A DNA stretch of 64,000 nucleotides. Source: an uncultured Reyranella sp. (lineage in GTDB: Bacteria > Pseudomonadota > Alphaproteobacteria > Reyranellales > Reyranellaceae). The notes beneath the pieces were generated by a model. That model ran no database searches, was not told the origin of the DNA, and saw only the letters and a program-made list of their open reading frames with translations. Positions 42,467 through 50,837 of this stretch are shown here, one piece after another. The position numbers and the translations under genes are program-made. Position 1 is the stretch's first letter. The number at the start of each line of letters is the position of its first letter. Location: positions 1-64,000 of the forward strand of contig NZ_CAMFKM010000020.1 of NCBI RefSeq assembly GCF_945957355.1. Reading direction: 5' to 3'.

Positions 42467-42943
42467 TCAGCGCTCTCCTGCCGGCACTACACGATCGTCG
42501 CGCCAGAAAGGCGCTCGGCTGCGCACGACGTCGAGCAGCGACCAGTCACCTTGCTCCAGCACATAACCCTTCGGGAACGGCGCGCGCGCCTCGTGCCCGA
42601 GCGCCCGCAGGACGCGATCGTCGCGATAGTAGGCGCCCACGATCACACGCCCGAGGGTGACGGCCGGCGCGCCGCCCTTGGCGTACCAGTCGTTGATCAG
42701 GGCTTCTCTCGCGTCCCGGTCCATGTCGGCGAAGGCGCCGCCCGACTTCGCCGCGATCGCCGCCAGGGCTACGCGAATCAGCGGAAGGTCCCGGCCCACC
42801 GATCTCACGATGTCGTCGAAGATGGCCGGGTCGTCGGCGCCCGGCATGTCCAGGGCGGTGTCTTCGGGAACCATCGTCCCGGCAATTATCCTGAAGTGGT
42901 CTATTTCAGCATCTGAAAGTCGAGTGTCGGGAGCGGCGGCCAT
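42467..42943 (-). CDS. Gluconate 2-dehydrogenase subunit-3-like protein
   Basis: A 158-residue helical protein resembling the small subunit 3 of membrane gluconate 2-dehydrogenases. Supporting segments are LSDAEIDHFRIIAGTMVPED and the C-terminal AYYRDDRVLRALGHEARAPFPKGYVLEQGDW. In classical systems this subunit carries the Tat signal and helps export or stabilise the large subunit; here there is no signal peptide, so the complex may be cytoplasmic. It is immediately upstream of the GMC gene on the same strand (1-base gap). Confidence 0.75.
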   Translation of the reverse strand: MAAAPDTRLSDAEIDHFRIIAGTMVPEDTALDMPGADDPAIFDDIVRSVGRDLPLIRVALAAIAAKSGGAFADMDRDAREALINDWYAKGGAPAVTLGRVIVGAYYRDDRVLRALGHEARAPFPKGYVLEQGDWSLLDVVRSRAPFWRDDRVVPAGER

Positions 42944-42971
42944 GTGAACCCTGCTGACGTGCAGGTCGATC

Positions 42972-43748
42972 CTAGGCGATCGCGCGACCGCCATCGACGT
43001 AAAGATTGACGCCGTTGATGTAGGCGCCGGCATCCGAGCACAGCAGCAGGGCCGCACCCACGAGATCGCCGGGCTGGCCGAGCCGGCCGTTTGGTATGCG
43101 CTGGACGAGCGCCTCACCCTCCGTGACCATCTGATCGCGATTGCGCGCCGTCAGGATGGCGCCAGGCGCCAGGTTGTTCACCGTGACGCCCTGTCCGCCG
43201 AACTGGCGCGCGAGGTTCCACGCCCAGTTCAATTGCGCGGCCTTGGCGCCGGCATAGACCATCATCCGCGGATGCGGCCGGACCTGTTGCACGCTGCCGA
43301 TGGTGACGACCCTTCCCCAGCCGCGCTTCCCCATCGGCGGGACGAGGTCCTGCAGCAGCTCCAGCGGGCTGCGCAGATTGACCGCGATCTGCCGGTCGAA
43401 CCGCTCCCGACTGATCGCGTCGTAGGGCTCCGGCAGCTCGATCGACGCGTTCAGCACCAGGATATCGACCGGCGACCAGGCCGAGACGGTTTCAGCCAGC
43501 CGATGCCCCGCGTCGTCGGCGGCGAAGTCCCGCCCGAAGGCGCGCGCCGTTCCTCCTGCCTGTTCGATCTCGCGCACCACGGCGGCGGCATCGGACCGCT
43601 CCTCGTCGGTGTCGGCATGGTGGATCGCCAGTCTCGCGCCAACGCGGCTCAGCGCTAGGGCAATGGCCCGGCCGATTTCGCGGCGGGCGCCGGTGACCAG
43701 CGCCGTGCGGCCGGTCAGGCGAAAAAGGTCGAGCGGATTTGACGACAT
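42972..43748 (-). CDS. Short-chain dehydrogenase/reductase (SDR)
   Basis: A 258-residue classical SDR. The cofactor motif is altered: TGARREIGRA (about residues 19-28) in place of TGxxxGxG, with Arg at the middle Gly. The rest is normal: VLNASIE, the catalytic Ser in VVTIGSVQQ, Tyr-x-x-x-Lys in MVYAGAKAA, and a C-terminal AYINGVNLYVDGG. It would act on a sugar, polyol or similar alcohol. The gene ends 28 bases before the two-gene GMC set on the same strand, so these three probably form one operon. Confidence 0.9.
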   Translation of the reverse strand: MSSNPLDLFRLTGRTALVTGARREIGRAIALALSRVGARLAIHHADTDEERSDAAAVVREIEQAGGTARAFGRDFAADDAGHRLAETVSAWSPVDILVLNASIELPEPYDAISRERFDRQIAVNLRSPLELLQDLVPPMGKRGWGRVVTIGSVQQVRPHPRMMVYAGAKAAQLNWAWNLARQFGGQGVTVNNLAPGAILTARNRDQMVTEGEALVQRIPNGRLGQPGDLVGAALLLCSDAGAYINGVNLYVDGGRAIA

Positions 43749-43876
43749 GAGAACTCCGGATTGCCGTCAGCATGGCAGGCTATTTCCATTGGCGAAACCG
43801 GAAGCCGGTTCGCGCGCGCCCGAGACTTGTCAGCGCACGCGAGGGCTGCTCCCCTTCGAGCCAAGGGAGAATGGAA

Positions 43877-45508
43877 ATGAAGAACGATTCGACCCATGAC
43901 TACATCGTCGTCGGTGCAGGATCCGCGGGTGCAGTCGTCGCCAGCCGGCTGAGCGAGAGCGGCAAGCATCGTGTCCTGCTGCTCGAGGCTGGCACGCAGG
44001 GTTCGAACTTCTTCTGGTCGAAGGTGCCGGTCGGCGTCGCCAAGATGATCGACGATCCGGCGGTCAACTGGTGCTACTCCTCCGAGCCCGACGAAGGCTC
44101 GGGCGGGCGGCGCATCGCGGTGCCGCGCGGCCGCATGCTGGGCGGCTCCAGCTCGATCAACGGCATGGTCTATATCCGCGGCCAGGCGCAGGACTACGAT
44201 CACTGGGCGCAGCTCGGCAATCGCGGCTGGAGCTACCAGGACGTTCTGCCGATCTTCAAGCGCATGGAGCGCTTCGAGGGCGGCTCCGACGAGTTCCGCG
44301 GCCGCGAGGGCATCCTCCCCGTCACCCACACACCGCGCAACAAGGTCCCGTTGCTCGAAAAGATGATCGAGGCGGCCGAGAAGATGGGCCTGCCCTACAA
44401 TCCCGACCAGAACGGTGCCTCACAGGAAGGCATCGGCATGTCCCAGGTGACGATCACCAGGGGACGCCGCCAGAGCACCGCCTTCTGCTATCTCGATCCC
44501 GCGCGCGGCCGCGCCAACCTGCAGATCGACCAGGGCGCGATTGCCGAGCAGCTCGTCCTCGAAGGCAGACGCTGCGTCGGCGTCCGCTATTCCGTGAACG
44601 GCGAGAAGCGCGAGGCGCGGGCCACGCGCGAAGTCATCGTCTCCGGCGGCTCGATCAATTCGCCGAAGCTTCTGGAGCTCTCCGGCATCGGCCAGGGCGA
44701 CCGGCTGCGGGCGCTCGGCATCGCGCCGGTGCACGAGCTGCCGGGCGTCGGCGAGAATTTGCGCGACCATTACTCCCCGCGTATGAAATTCGAGATCACG
44801 GGGAAGAACCTCACCTTCAACGACAATGCGCGCGGCTGGCGGCTGGTCCGCGAAGCGGCGAAGTACGCCCTGTTCCGCGAGGGCTTCCTCGCCTCGACCT
44901 CGGTGCCGATCCGGCTCTACTTCCGCACCCGCGTTGGGCTCGATTCGCCCGACGCCACCATCTCGATCGCGCCCTTCCTCTACGAGATGGTCGGCAAGGA
45001 ACGCCGCGTCTCGGCCCAGAAGGGCATCACCATGAACGTGAACGTGCTGCGTTCGGAGAGCACGGGCTCGGTCCACATCAAGTCCGCCGATCCCGCCGAA
45101 CCGCCGGCGATCCGCTTCAACTTCCTGTCCACCGAGCACGACCGCACCGGCATCGTGAACGTGCTGCGCAAGGGCCGCGAGCTGATGGCCACGTCGCCGC
45201 TCAAGGAAGTCACCGGCAAGGAGATCGCGCCCGGCGCCCATCTCCAGAGCGACGCAGACCTGCTCGAATGGGTGCGCAACAATGCCGAGACGACCTATCA
45301 CCCGGTCGGCACCTGCAAGATGGGCAACGATCCGCGGGCCGTGGTCGACCCCGAGCTGCGTGTCCACGGCATCGCCGGCCTCAGGGTCGCCGACGCCTCG
45401 ATCATGCCCACGCTAACCAGCGGCAACACCAATGCCCCCACCATCATGATCGGCGAGAAGTGTGCCTCGATGGTGTTGGCGGCGGCCGACGTGGCCCGGG
45501 CTGCGTGA
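43877..45508 (+). CDS. GMC-family FAD oxidoreductase, choline-dehydrogenase-like
   Basis: A 543-residue GMC oxidoreductase of the BetA/alcohol dehydrogenase branch. The FAD motif is VVGAGSAGAVVASRLSE (10-26). The GMC signature is in PRGRMLGGSSSINGMVYIRGQ. The catalytic His region is TTYHPVGTCKMG, and the C-terminus has RVADASIMPTLTSGNTNAPTIMIGEK. It oxidises an alcohol with FAD. The ATG at 43877 is 7 bases from GGGAG; the ATG at 43871 is too close to that site. It is divergent from the SDR at 42972-43748. The substrate is not identified. Confidence 0.92.
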   Translation: MKNDSTHDYIVVGAGSAGAVVASRLSESGKHRVLLLEAGTQGSNFFWSKVPVGVAKMIDDPAVNWCYSSEPDEGSGGRRIAVPRGRMLGGSSSINGMVYIRGQAQDYDHWAQLGNRGWSYQDVLPIFKRMERFEGGSDEFRGREGILPVTHTPRNKVPLLEKMIEAAEKMGLPYNPDQNGASQEGIGMSQVTITRGRRQSTAFCYLDPARGRANLQIDQGAIAEQLVLEGRRCVGVRYSVNGEKREARATREVIVSGGSINSPKLLELSGIGQGDRLRALGIAPVHELPGVGENLRDHYSPRMKFEITGKNLTFNDNARGWRLVREAAKYALFREGFLASTSVPIRLYFRTRVGLDSPDATISIAPFLYEMVGKERRVSAQKGITMNVNVLRSESTGSVHIKSADPAEPPAIRFNFLSTEHDRTGIVNVLRKGRELMATSPLKEVTGKEIAPGAHLQSDADLLEWVRNNAETTYHPVGTCKMGNDPRAVVDPELRVHGIAGLRVADASIMPTLTSGNTNAPTIMIGEKCASMVLAAADVARAA

Positions 45509-45526
45509 CGTTCGGACTCCCGGAGG

Positions 45527-46174
45527 TCAGGGGGCTGCCCTGACGAAAATCTCGCGCCGCAATTCGTCCGCGAGCTTCAGGCCCAGGGCGACCATCACAC
45601 CGCCGGCGAGCAGGTCGAGGTAGCGCGCGATGCGCTGATACAGTTTCTGCGCGACTCCGGTCGAGAAGAACACCGCCAGGGTGCCGTACCAGAGCGTGGA
45701 CTGGACGGCGACGATTGCCACGATCGCGGGATAGACCCAGCCGGGCGCATGGGGCGGCAGCGCCACCAGAAAGGCGCTGGTCCAGAACACCGCCGACTTC
45801 GGATTGCTCAGCGTCGTCATGAGGCCGGCCATGAAGGGATTGCGCCCCGCCAGCTGGGGCGCCGCCTGGCCACTCGCCGTCGGGGTGACCCCGGCCCGCA
45901 ACAGTCGGACGCCCACGTAGATCAGGTAGGCGGCACCGACGAAACGCAGTGCGCGATAGAGCCATCCCGCCTCGAGGAGAAGCGCCCCGACCCCGCCGAT
46001 CGCCAGAACGACCCAAAGCAGCGAGGCGACGACCACGCCGGCAACCGCCTTGAGGCCATCGCTTCGGGAGCGCGTTGCAGAGTACCATCCCACCACGACG
46101 GTGTTCGGGCCCGGCAGCATGGCCATCAGAAGGTGCATCGTGGCGAGACCGATCAGATTGGGCACGAGGTCCAT
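45527..46174 (-). CDS. LysE-family amino-acid exporter (RhtB type)
   Basis: A 215-residue inner-membrane protein with six hydrophobic helices. The family start is LIGLATMHLLMAMLPGPNTVVV, and the middle motif is NPFMAGLMTTLSNPKSAVFWTSAF, as in RhtB/LeuE-like exporters. These export amino acids or derivatives by proton antiport. The PGPN motif near residue 22 is intact. It is divergent from the TPR gene and convergent with the GMC gene. The substrate is unknown. Confidence 0.92.
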   Translation of the reverse strand: MDLVPNLIGLATMHLLMAMLPGPNTVVVGWYSATRSRSDGLKAVAGVVVASLLWVVLAIGGVGALLLEAGWLYRALRFVGAAYLIYVGVRLLRAGVTPTASGQAAPQLAGRNPFMAGLMTTLSNPKSAVFWTSAFLVALPPHAPGWVYPAIVAIVAVQSTLWYGTLAVFFSTGVAQKLYQRIARYLDLLAGGVMVALGLKLADELRREIFVRAAP

Positions 46175-46311
46175 TGCATACGTCCTTCGGCAAGAGGGGC
46201 ATTGCCCGGTACGGGTCTTACCATGCGACGTCTTCCGCCGTGCCGGAAGCTTGAAAGCGCGCCTTGGCCGACGCACGCTGACGATCGACGCGAATTGGAG
46301 CTGGTGACGAG

Positions 46312-47607
46312 ATGCTGACGGACCGCTACGGCCTTCCCCTGTCCACGACGAACGTCACCGCGCGCGATGCCTATGTCGAGGGCGTCGATCTCCTGCTGAC
46401 GGTCTATCCCGGTGCCGCCGCCGCGTTCGAACGGGCCATCGCAGCCGATCCGGCCTTTGCGCTGGCCTATATCGGCCGGGCCCGCGCTTCCCAGCTTGCC
46501 GGAAAGCTGGAGGCGATGCGCGCGGACCTCGCCATGGCCTCGTCGCTTGCAGACGGAGTCTCGGCACGCGAGCGGAGCCAGATCGAAGTCTTTCGGTCGC
46601 TGTTCGCCGGCCAGCCGGTCGCCGCACTGGCTGCGTTGCGAGCCCATGTGCAGACATGGCCGCGCGACGCTCTGGTCCTCAGTCTCGCGGCCAACCAGGG
46701 CGGATTGATCGGCATGTCCGGCCTGTCCGGCCGCGAACAGGACCTCACCGACTTTCTCGATGGCCTTGCCGCGCACTACGGCGAGGATTGGTGGTTCGAG
46801 GCCCATCGCGGCATGGCGCTGTCGGAGATCGGCCGTCACGACGAGGCCCGCCCGATGATCGAGCGCTCGCTGGGCCAGTTCCGGCGCAATGCCTATGGCG
46901 CCCATGCCTTCGCCCATCTCTGTTACGAGACCGGCGAACGGGACGCGGGTATCGCCTTCCTGCGCGACTGGCTGCCGCTCTACGATCGCGGCGGCGGCCT
47001 CTTCGGACACCTGAGCTGGCATCTCGGCCTGTTCGAGCTGCATGCCGGCAATCTGGAGGGCGGGCTTCGCCTCTACACCGACGCCTTCTGTGCCGACGAT
47101 CACCGTGGCGCGATCCACCAGAAGCTTTCCGATTCGGCCGCCTTCCTGTGGCGCGCGGAACTGGCGGGCCATCCGCACGATTCCGCGCGCTGGGCGAAGC
47201 TCAAGGCCTATGCGCGCGAGAAGCTCCCGCGCCCCGGCATGTCCCTCGCGGACTGGCATGTCGCACTGACATACGCCGCCACCGGCGACGACGCCGCACT
47301 CGAAGGCTGGATCGGGGCTATCGAGGAGCTGGCGAGCGCCGGACGCTATCCGTCCGGAACCGTCATCCCCGCCGTGGCGCGCGCTTTCGCGGCCTACCGG
47401 CGCGGCGATCATGAGACGACGATCGACCTGATCGAGCCGATGCTGCCCGAGCGCGAACGTATCGGCGGCAGCCGGGCGCAGGGCGACCTGGTGGAAGCGA
47501 CGTTGCTTCAGGCCTACCTGGCCTCCGGACGCATGGCGGATGCAAGGCGCCTGAGCGCGGACCGCCGCCCCGGCCCGGCAGGCCTTCCGGTTTCCGGGCC
47601 CGATTGA
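46312..47607 (+). CDS. Tetratricopeptide-repeat protein (TTC38-like)
   Basis: A 431-residue all-helical soluble protein starting MLTDRYGLPLSTTNVTARDAYVEGVDLLLTVYPGAAAAFERAIAADPAF (first TPR unit near 20-55). Further helix pairs have the TPR small/large residue pattern, e.g. WWFEAHRGMALSEIGRHDEARPMIERSL and GLFGHLSWHLGLFELHAGNLEGGLRLY. The domain order resembles eukaryotic TTC38, a pattern also found in many proteobacteria. It probably mediates protein contacts; the biological role is unknown. Confidence 0.85.
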   Translation: MLTDRYGLPLSTTNVTARDAYVEGVDLLLTVYPGAAAAFERAIAADPAFALAYIGRARASQLAGKLEAMRADLAMASSLADGVSARERSQIEVFRSLFAGQPVAALAALRAHVQTWPRDALVLSLAANQGGLIGMSGLSGREQDLTDFLDGLAAHYGEDWWFEAHRGMALSEIGRHDEARPMIERSLGQFRRNAYGAHAFAHLCYETGERDAGIAFLRDWLPLYDRGGGLFGHLSWHLGLFELHAGNLEGGLRLYTDAFCADDHRGAIHQKLSDSAAFLWRAELAGHPHDSARWAKLKAYAREKLPRPGMSLADWHVALTYAATGDDAALEGWIGAIEELASAGRYPSGTVIPAVARAFAAYRRGDHETTIDLIEPMLPERERIGGSRAQGDLVEATLLQAYLASGRMADARRLSADRRPGPAGLPVSGPD

Positions 47608-47777
47608 TCGGGACTCGATCACCCCGCCGCCGAGGCTCGGAACTCCGCCGGATCGTCACGCAGATACGTGTGCGCACGGGCGTTGCGAGGCGACGCCATA
47701 TTCCGCGCGGAGAATGTGAATTGAGCCCACCGCAGTCGGCCGGCATCAAATGCTGGCCCGTCTGCATTCGAGCAAAG

Positions 47778-47862
47778 TGGTACCCCCGGTCGGGCTCGAA
47801 CCAACACTCCGTGAGGAACCTGATTTTGAGTCAGGCGCGTCTACCAATTCCGCCACGGGGGC
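47778..47862 (-). tRNA. tRNA-Leu (anticodon CAA)
   Basis: The minus strand folds as an 85-nt type II tRNA. The acceptor GCCCCCG pairs with CGGGGGT (one G-U). The D-arm contains GGTAGACGCG. The anticodon arm CCTGA-CTCAAAA-TCAGG gives anticodon CAA. A long variable arm follows, then the T-arm with GGTTCGAGCC, discriminator A and an encoded CCA. It decodes the leucine codon UUG. Confidence 0.97.
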
Positions 47863-47996
47863 ACACAATCGTGCGCCGGGAATAAAGCCGAAGGGTGGAA
47901 CCGGGTCAACGCTTGCGACGACCCTTTCGGTCCACACTGCCGATAGCAAGCGGCGGGGAAGAGTAGATCGCCCGGACTTCCCCGGGGAAATGCGGT

Positions 47997-48845
47997 TCAC
48001 GCGCCCAGTCTGTCGGCGTGCCACCTGAGATGATCTTCGATGAAGGTCTGGATGAACCAGTACGAATGATCGTAGTCCCCGTGTCGCCGCAGGACCAACT
48101 CTTGCGTTGCGCTCGCGGCTGCGGCTTCCAGCGCCTCGGGTCGCAGCTGGTTCGAGAGGAACTGGTCCTTCAGCCCCTGGTCGACGAGGATCGGGCCCGG
48201 GAACCGGCTGCCCCGCTTCAGCAGCTCACAGGCATCCCACGCCGCCCAGCGCGCACGATCCGGGCCGAGATAGTTGCCGAACGCCTTCTCTCCCCACGGC
48301 ACGACGACCGGATTGCAGATCGGCGCGAAGGCCGAAACCGACCGATAGGCCTGCGGGTTCTTGAGTGCGATCGTCAGCGCGCCATGGCCGCCCATCGAAT
48401 GACCGAACACGCCGCGCCGGCCCGCCTCGGCCGGGAAGTTGGCCTCGACGATCGCCGGCAGCTCCCGCGTCACGTAGGAATACATTCGGTAGTTCCGCTT
48501 CCACGGCTCTGCTTCGGCATCGAGATAGAAGCCGGCACCCGTGCCGAAATCCCAGTCGTCGTCCTCGCCCGGCAGACCTAGCCCGCGCGGACTGGTGTCG
48601 GGCGCCACGAGAACGAGTCCCAATTCGGCGGCATGACGCAAGGCGTTCGCCTTGATCATGAACGTCTCCTCGGTGCAGGTGAGGCCCGCGAGGAAGTAGA
48701 GCGCCGGCAGCGACCGCGACGAGGCTGTCGCCGGCACGAAGACCGAGAACTTCATCTCGGTGCCGGTCTCCGTCGAGGCGTGGCTGTAGAACCCGACCGT
48801 TCCCCCAAAGCACGCCTGCTCGCTCCGCACCGTCATACTCATCAT
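47997..48845 (-). CDS. fghA: S-formylglutathione hydrolase
   Basis: A 282-residue serine hydrolase (esterase D family) that splits S-formylglutathione to formate and glutathione, the step after glutathione-dependent formaldehyde dehydrogenase. Family features: EQACFGGTVGFYSHAS, YFLAGLTCTEETF, DTSPRG, the nucleophile Ser150 in FGHSMGGHGAL, and the catalytic His in RRHGDYDHSYWF. Three Met codons lie within nine bases at the 5' end (48845, 48842, 48836); the last gives the most conserved N-terminus. The formate it makes would feed the Fds enzyme in this window. No adhC/frmA gene is adjacent. Confidence 0.93.
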   Translation of the reverse strand: MMSMTVRSEQACFGGTVGFYSHASTETGTEMKFSVFVPATASSRSLPALYFLAGLTCTEETFMIKANALRHAAELGLVLVAPDTSPRGLGLPGEDDDWDFGTGAGFYLDAEAEPWKRNYRMYSYVTRELPAIVEANFPAEAGRRGVFGHSMGGHGALTIALKNPQAYRSVSAFAPICNPVVVPWGEKAFGNYLGPDRARWAAWDACELLKRGSRFPGPILVDQGLKDQFLSNQLRPEALEAAAASATQELVLRRHGDYDHSYWFIQTFIEDHLRWHADRLGA

Positions 48846-48949
48846 AAGCCCACCATTTCCTGAGGACGCCGATGATACATGAGAAGGCGGCCTGATGGTT
48901 CCTCCGGCTGATCGCGCGCGCTCGAGCGGCTTACCGCAGCGACGATGCA

Positions 48950-48990
48950 TTGATCTTGATCAAAGATGGCGATTTGGTCGCAAGTATGCT
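48950..48990 (+). promoter_or_regulatory. FNR/FixK-type box and matching -10 element
   Basis: TTGATCTTGATCAA (48950-48963) is a perfect TTGAT-N4-ATCAA palindrome, the consensus of FNR/FixK-family regulators. A -10-like TATGCT lies at 48985-48990. Its position implies a start point near 48997, which puts the box centre about 41 bases upstream, the class II activation geometry. The next gene downstream is the exported carbonic anhydrase at 49014. Confidence 0.75.
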
Positions 48991-49013
48991 CCCATCGGCT
49001 GAAGGAGAAGATC

Positions 49014-49718
49014 ATGTGCAATTTGTGCTTGTCGCGTCGCGGTCTGCTTTCAGGAATGGGCGGCCTCACGGTCGCCGCCACGATCGGCGCCGTGTCGACG
49101 AAAGCGGCCCTCGCTCAGCCAGCCCGTTCGGCCGACACGCCGGACGCGGCACTCGCCCGCCTGATGGAAGGCAATGCGCGCTACGCTTCCGGCAAGATGG
49201 CGGAACGTGATTTTTCCGCCGGCCGCGCCGCGCGGACCCAGGGCCAGGCACCGTTCGCAGCAATCCTCAGCTGCGCGGATTCACGTGTTGCTCCGGAACT
49301 GGCGTTCGATCAGGGCCCCGGCGAACTCTTCATCGTCCGGGTTGCCGGCAATTTCGTGACGCCGGACGGACTGGGCAGCCTGGAATACGGCGCCGCCGTC
49401 CTGGGCACGAAGGTGATCATGGTGCTGGGCCATACGAGCTGCGGCGCGGTGAACGCCACCGTCGACGCGCTGCAGAAGGGCAACACCCTGCCCGGCCACA
49501 TCGCCGACCTCGTCCGCGCCATGAAGCCCGGCATCGAGCCGGTGCTCAAGACCGCGGGGCCCGATCTCCAGCAGCGTGCGATGATCGCCAACGTGCAGGC
49601 CAACGTTCGCCGCCTGCAGACCGAGAAGCCGATCCTGGGCGACATGGTCGCCGCAGGAAAGCTCAAGGTCGTCGGCGCCTATTACGACCTGCCCACCGGC
49701 AAGGTGATGATGGTCTGA
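49014..49718 (+). CDS. Exported beta-class carbonic anhydrase
   Basis: A 234-residue beta-carbonic anhydrase interconverting CO2 and bicarbonate. The N-terminus SRRGLLSGMGGLTVAATIGAV with a twin Arg and ALAQP is a Tat-type signal, so the enzyme should act in the periplasm. Zn ligands and the Asp-Arg dyad are visible: Cys87, Asp89, Arg91 in SCADSR, and His140, Cys143 in GHTSCGA. A GGAG site lies 6 bases before ATG 49014. Upstream lies a perfect FNR/FixK box, indicating control by low oxygen or by an FNR-like regulator. Confidence 0.93.
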   Translation: MCNLCLSRRGLLSGMGGLTVAATIGAVSTKAALAQPARSADTPDAALARLMEGNARYASGKMAERDFSAGRAARTQGQAPFAAILSCADSRVAPELAFDQGPGELFIVRVAGNFVTPDGLGSLEYGAAVLGTKVIMVLGHTSCGAVNATVDALQKGNTLPGHIADLVRAMKPGIEPVLKTAGPDLQQRAMIANVQANVRRLQTEKPILGDMVAAGKLKVVGAYYDLPTGKVMMV

Positions 49719-49788
49719 GGACCGACGCAGATCCAGATCGTGACATCGATGCAGGAAAGGCTCCTGCATCGATGCCGATCGACCGCCT

Positions 49789-50619
49789 CTAGCCCTTGAT
49801 GAAGGCAAGCAGATCGGGATTGAGTACGTCGGCATGCGTCGTCAGCATGCCGTGCGGATAGCCCTTGTAGATCTTCAGCGTGCCCTGCTTCAGGAGCTTG
49901 ATCGACAGCTCGGCCGCAGCGACGATCGGAACGATCTGATCATCGTCGCCGTGCATCACCAGCGTCGGCACGGTGATCGCCTTCAGATCCTCGGTGAAAT
50001 CGGTCGCCGAGAAGGCCGCGATGCAATCGTAATGGGCCTTGGCGCCGCCGATCATACCCTGCCGCCACCAGTTCTGGATGGTGCCCGGCAGGACCTTCGC
50101 CCCTTCGCGGTTGAAGCCGTAGAAGGGCCCGCTGGCGAGATCGAGATAGAACTGCGCGCGGTTCGCCGCGAGAGAGGCGCGCAGGCCGTCGAACACCTCG
50201 AGGGGCAGGCCCTTCGGGTTCTTGTCGGACTTCACCATGATCGGCGGCACGGCGCTGACCAGCACCGCCTTGGCGACACGACCCGGCTTCGACCGCGCGA
50301 CATAGCGCGCCACCTCGCCGCCACCGGTCGAATGACCAATATGGACGGCGTTCTTCAGGTCGAGATGGTGGGCGAGTTCGATCACGTCGGCGGCGTAGGT
50401 GTTCATCTCGTTGCCGCTATCGGTCTGCGTCGAGCGGCCATGTCCGCGACGATCATGGGCGATCACCCGGTAGCCCTTGCCCAGGAAGAAGAGCATCTGG
50501 GCATCCCAGTCGTCCGCGCTCAGCGGCCAGCCGTGGTGAAACACGATGGGCTGCGCATCCTTGGGGCCCCAGTCCTTGTAAAAGATCTGGGTTCCGTCCA
50601 TCGTCGTGATGAAAGCCAT
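49789..50619 (-). CDS. Alpha/beta hydrolase, non-heme chloroperoxidase-like
   Basis: A 276-residue hydrolase of the haloperoxidase/perhydrolase group. The oxyanion segment is [13 protein letters not shown] (27-39). The nucleophile Ser97 lies in GHSTGGG, the acid in [10 protein letters not shown] and the His in YPHGM near the C-terminus. Members catalyse ester hydrolysis and cofactor-free perhydrolysis; the DRRGHGRS stretch is typical. The ATG at 50619 gives the conserved start. It is divergent from the acyl-CoA synthetase, with 218 bases between them that contain no gene. Confidence 0.92.
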   Translation of the reverse strand: MAFITTMDGTQIFYKDWGPKDAQPIVFHHGWPLSADDWDAQMLFFLGKGYRVIAHDRRGHGRSTQTDSGNEMNTYAADVIELAHHLDLKNAVHIGHSTGGGEVARYVARSKPGRVAKAVLVSAVPPIMVKSDKNPKGLPLEVFDGLRASLAANRAQFYLDLASGPFYGFNREGAKVLPGTIQNWWRQGMIGGAKAHYDCIAAFSATDFTEDLKAITVPTLVMHGDDDQIVPIVAAAELSIKLLKQGTLKIYKGYPHGMLTTHADVLNPDLLAFIKG

Positions 50620-50837
50620 GTGAAGTCCTTTTGCGATTGTGAACGCCGCAGGAGGTTGACCCAGAAGGCTGCCCGCCGCCATCGTCCATGAGCAGGCGGC
50701 GCTCTATACCAAAGTACAGTGGGCCTCCGCTGCGGGGGACAACCGCGGCGTGCAGGACCTATTGTGCAGCCAAAGTCGATCAGCGAAACGGCGTACCGCT
50801 TGCGAGGACTCTGTCGGTCGGCTCTTATGCGGCCGTC

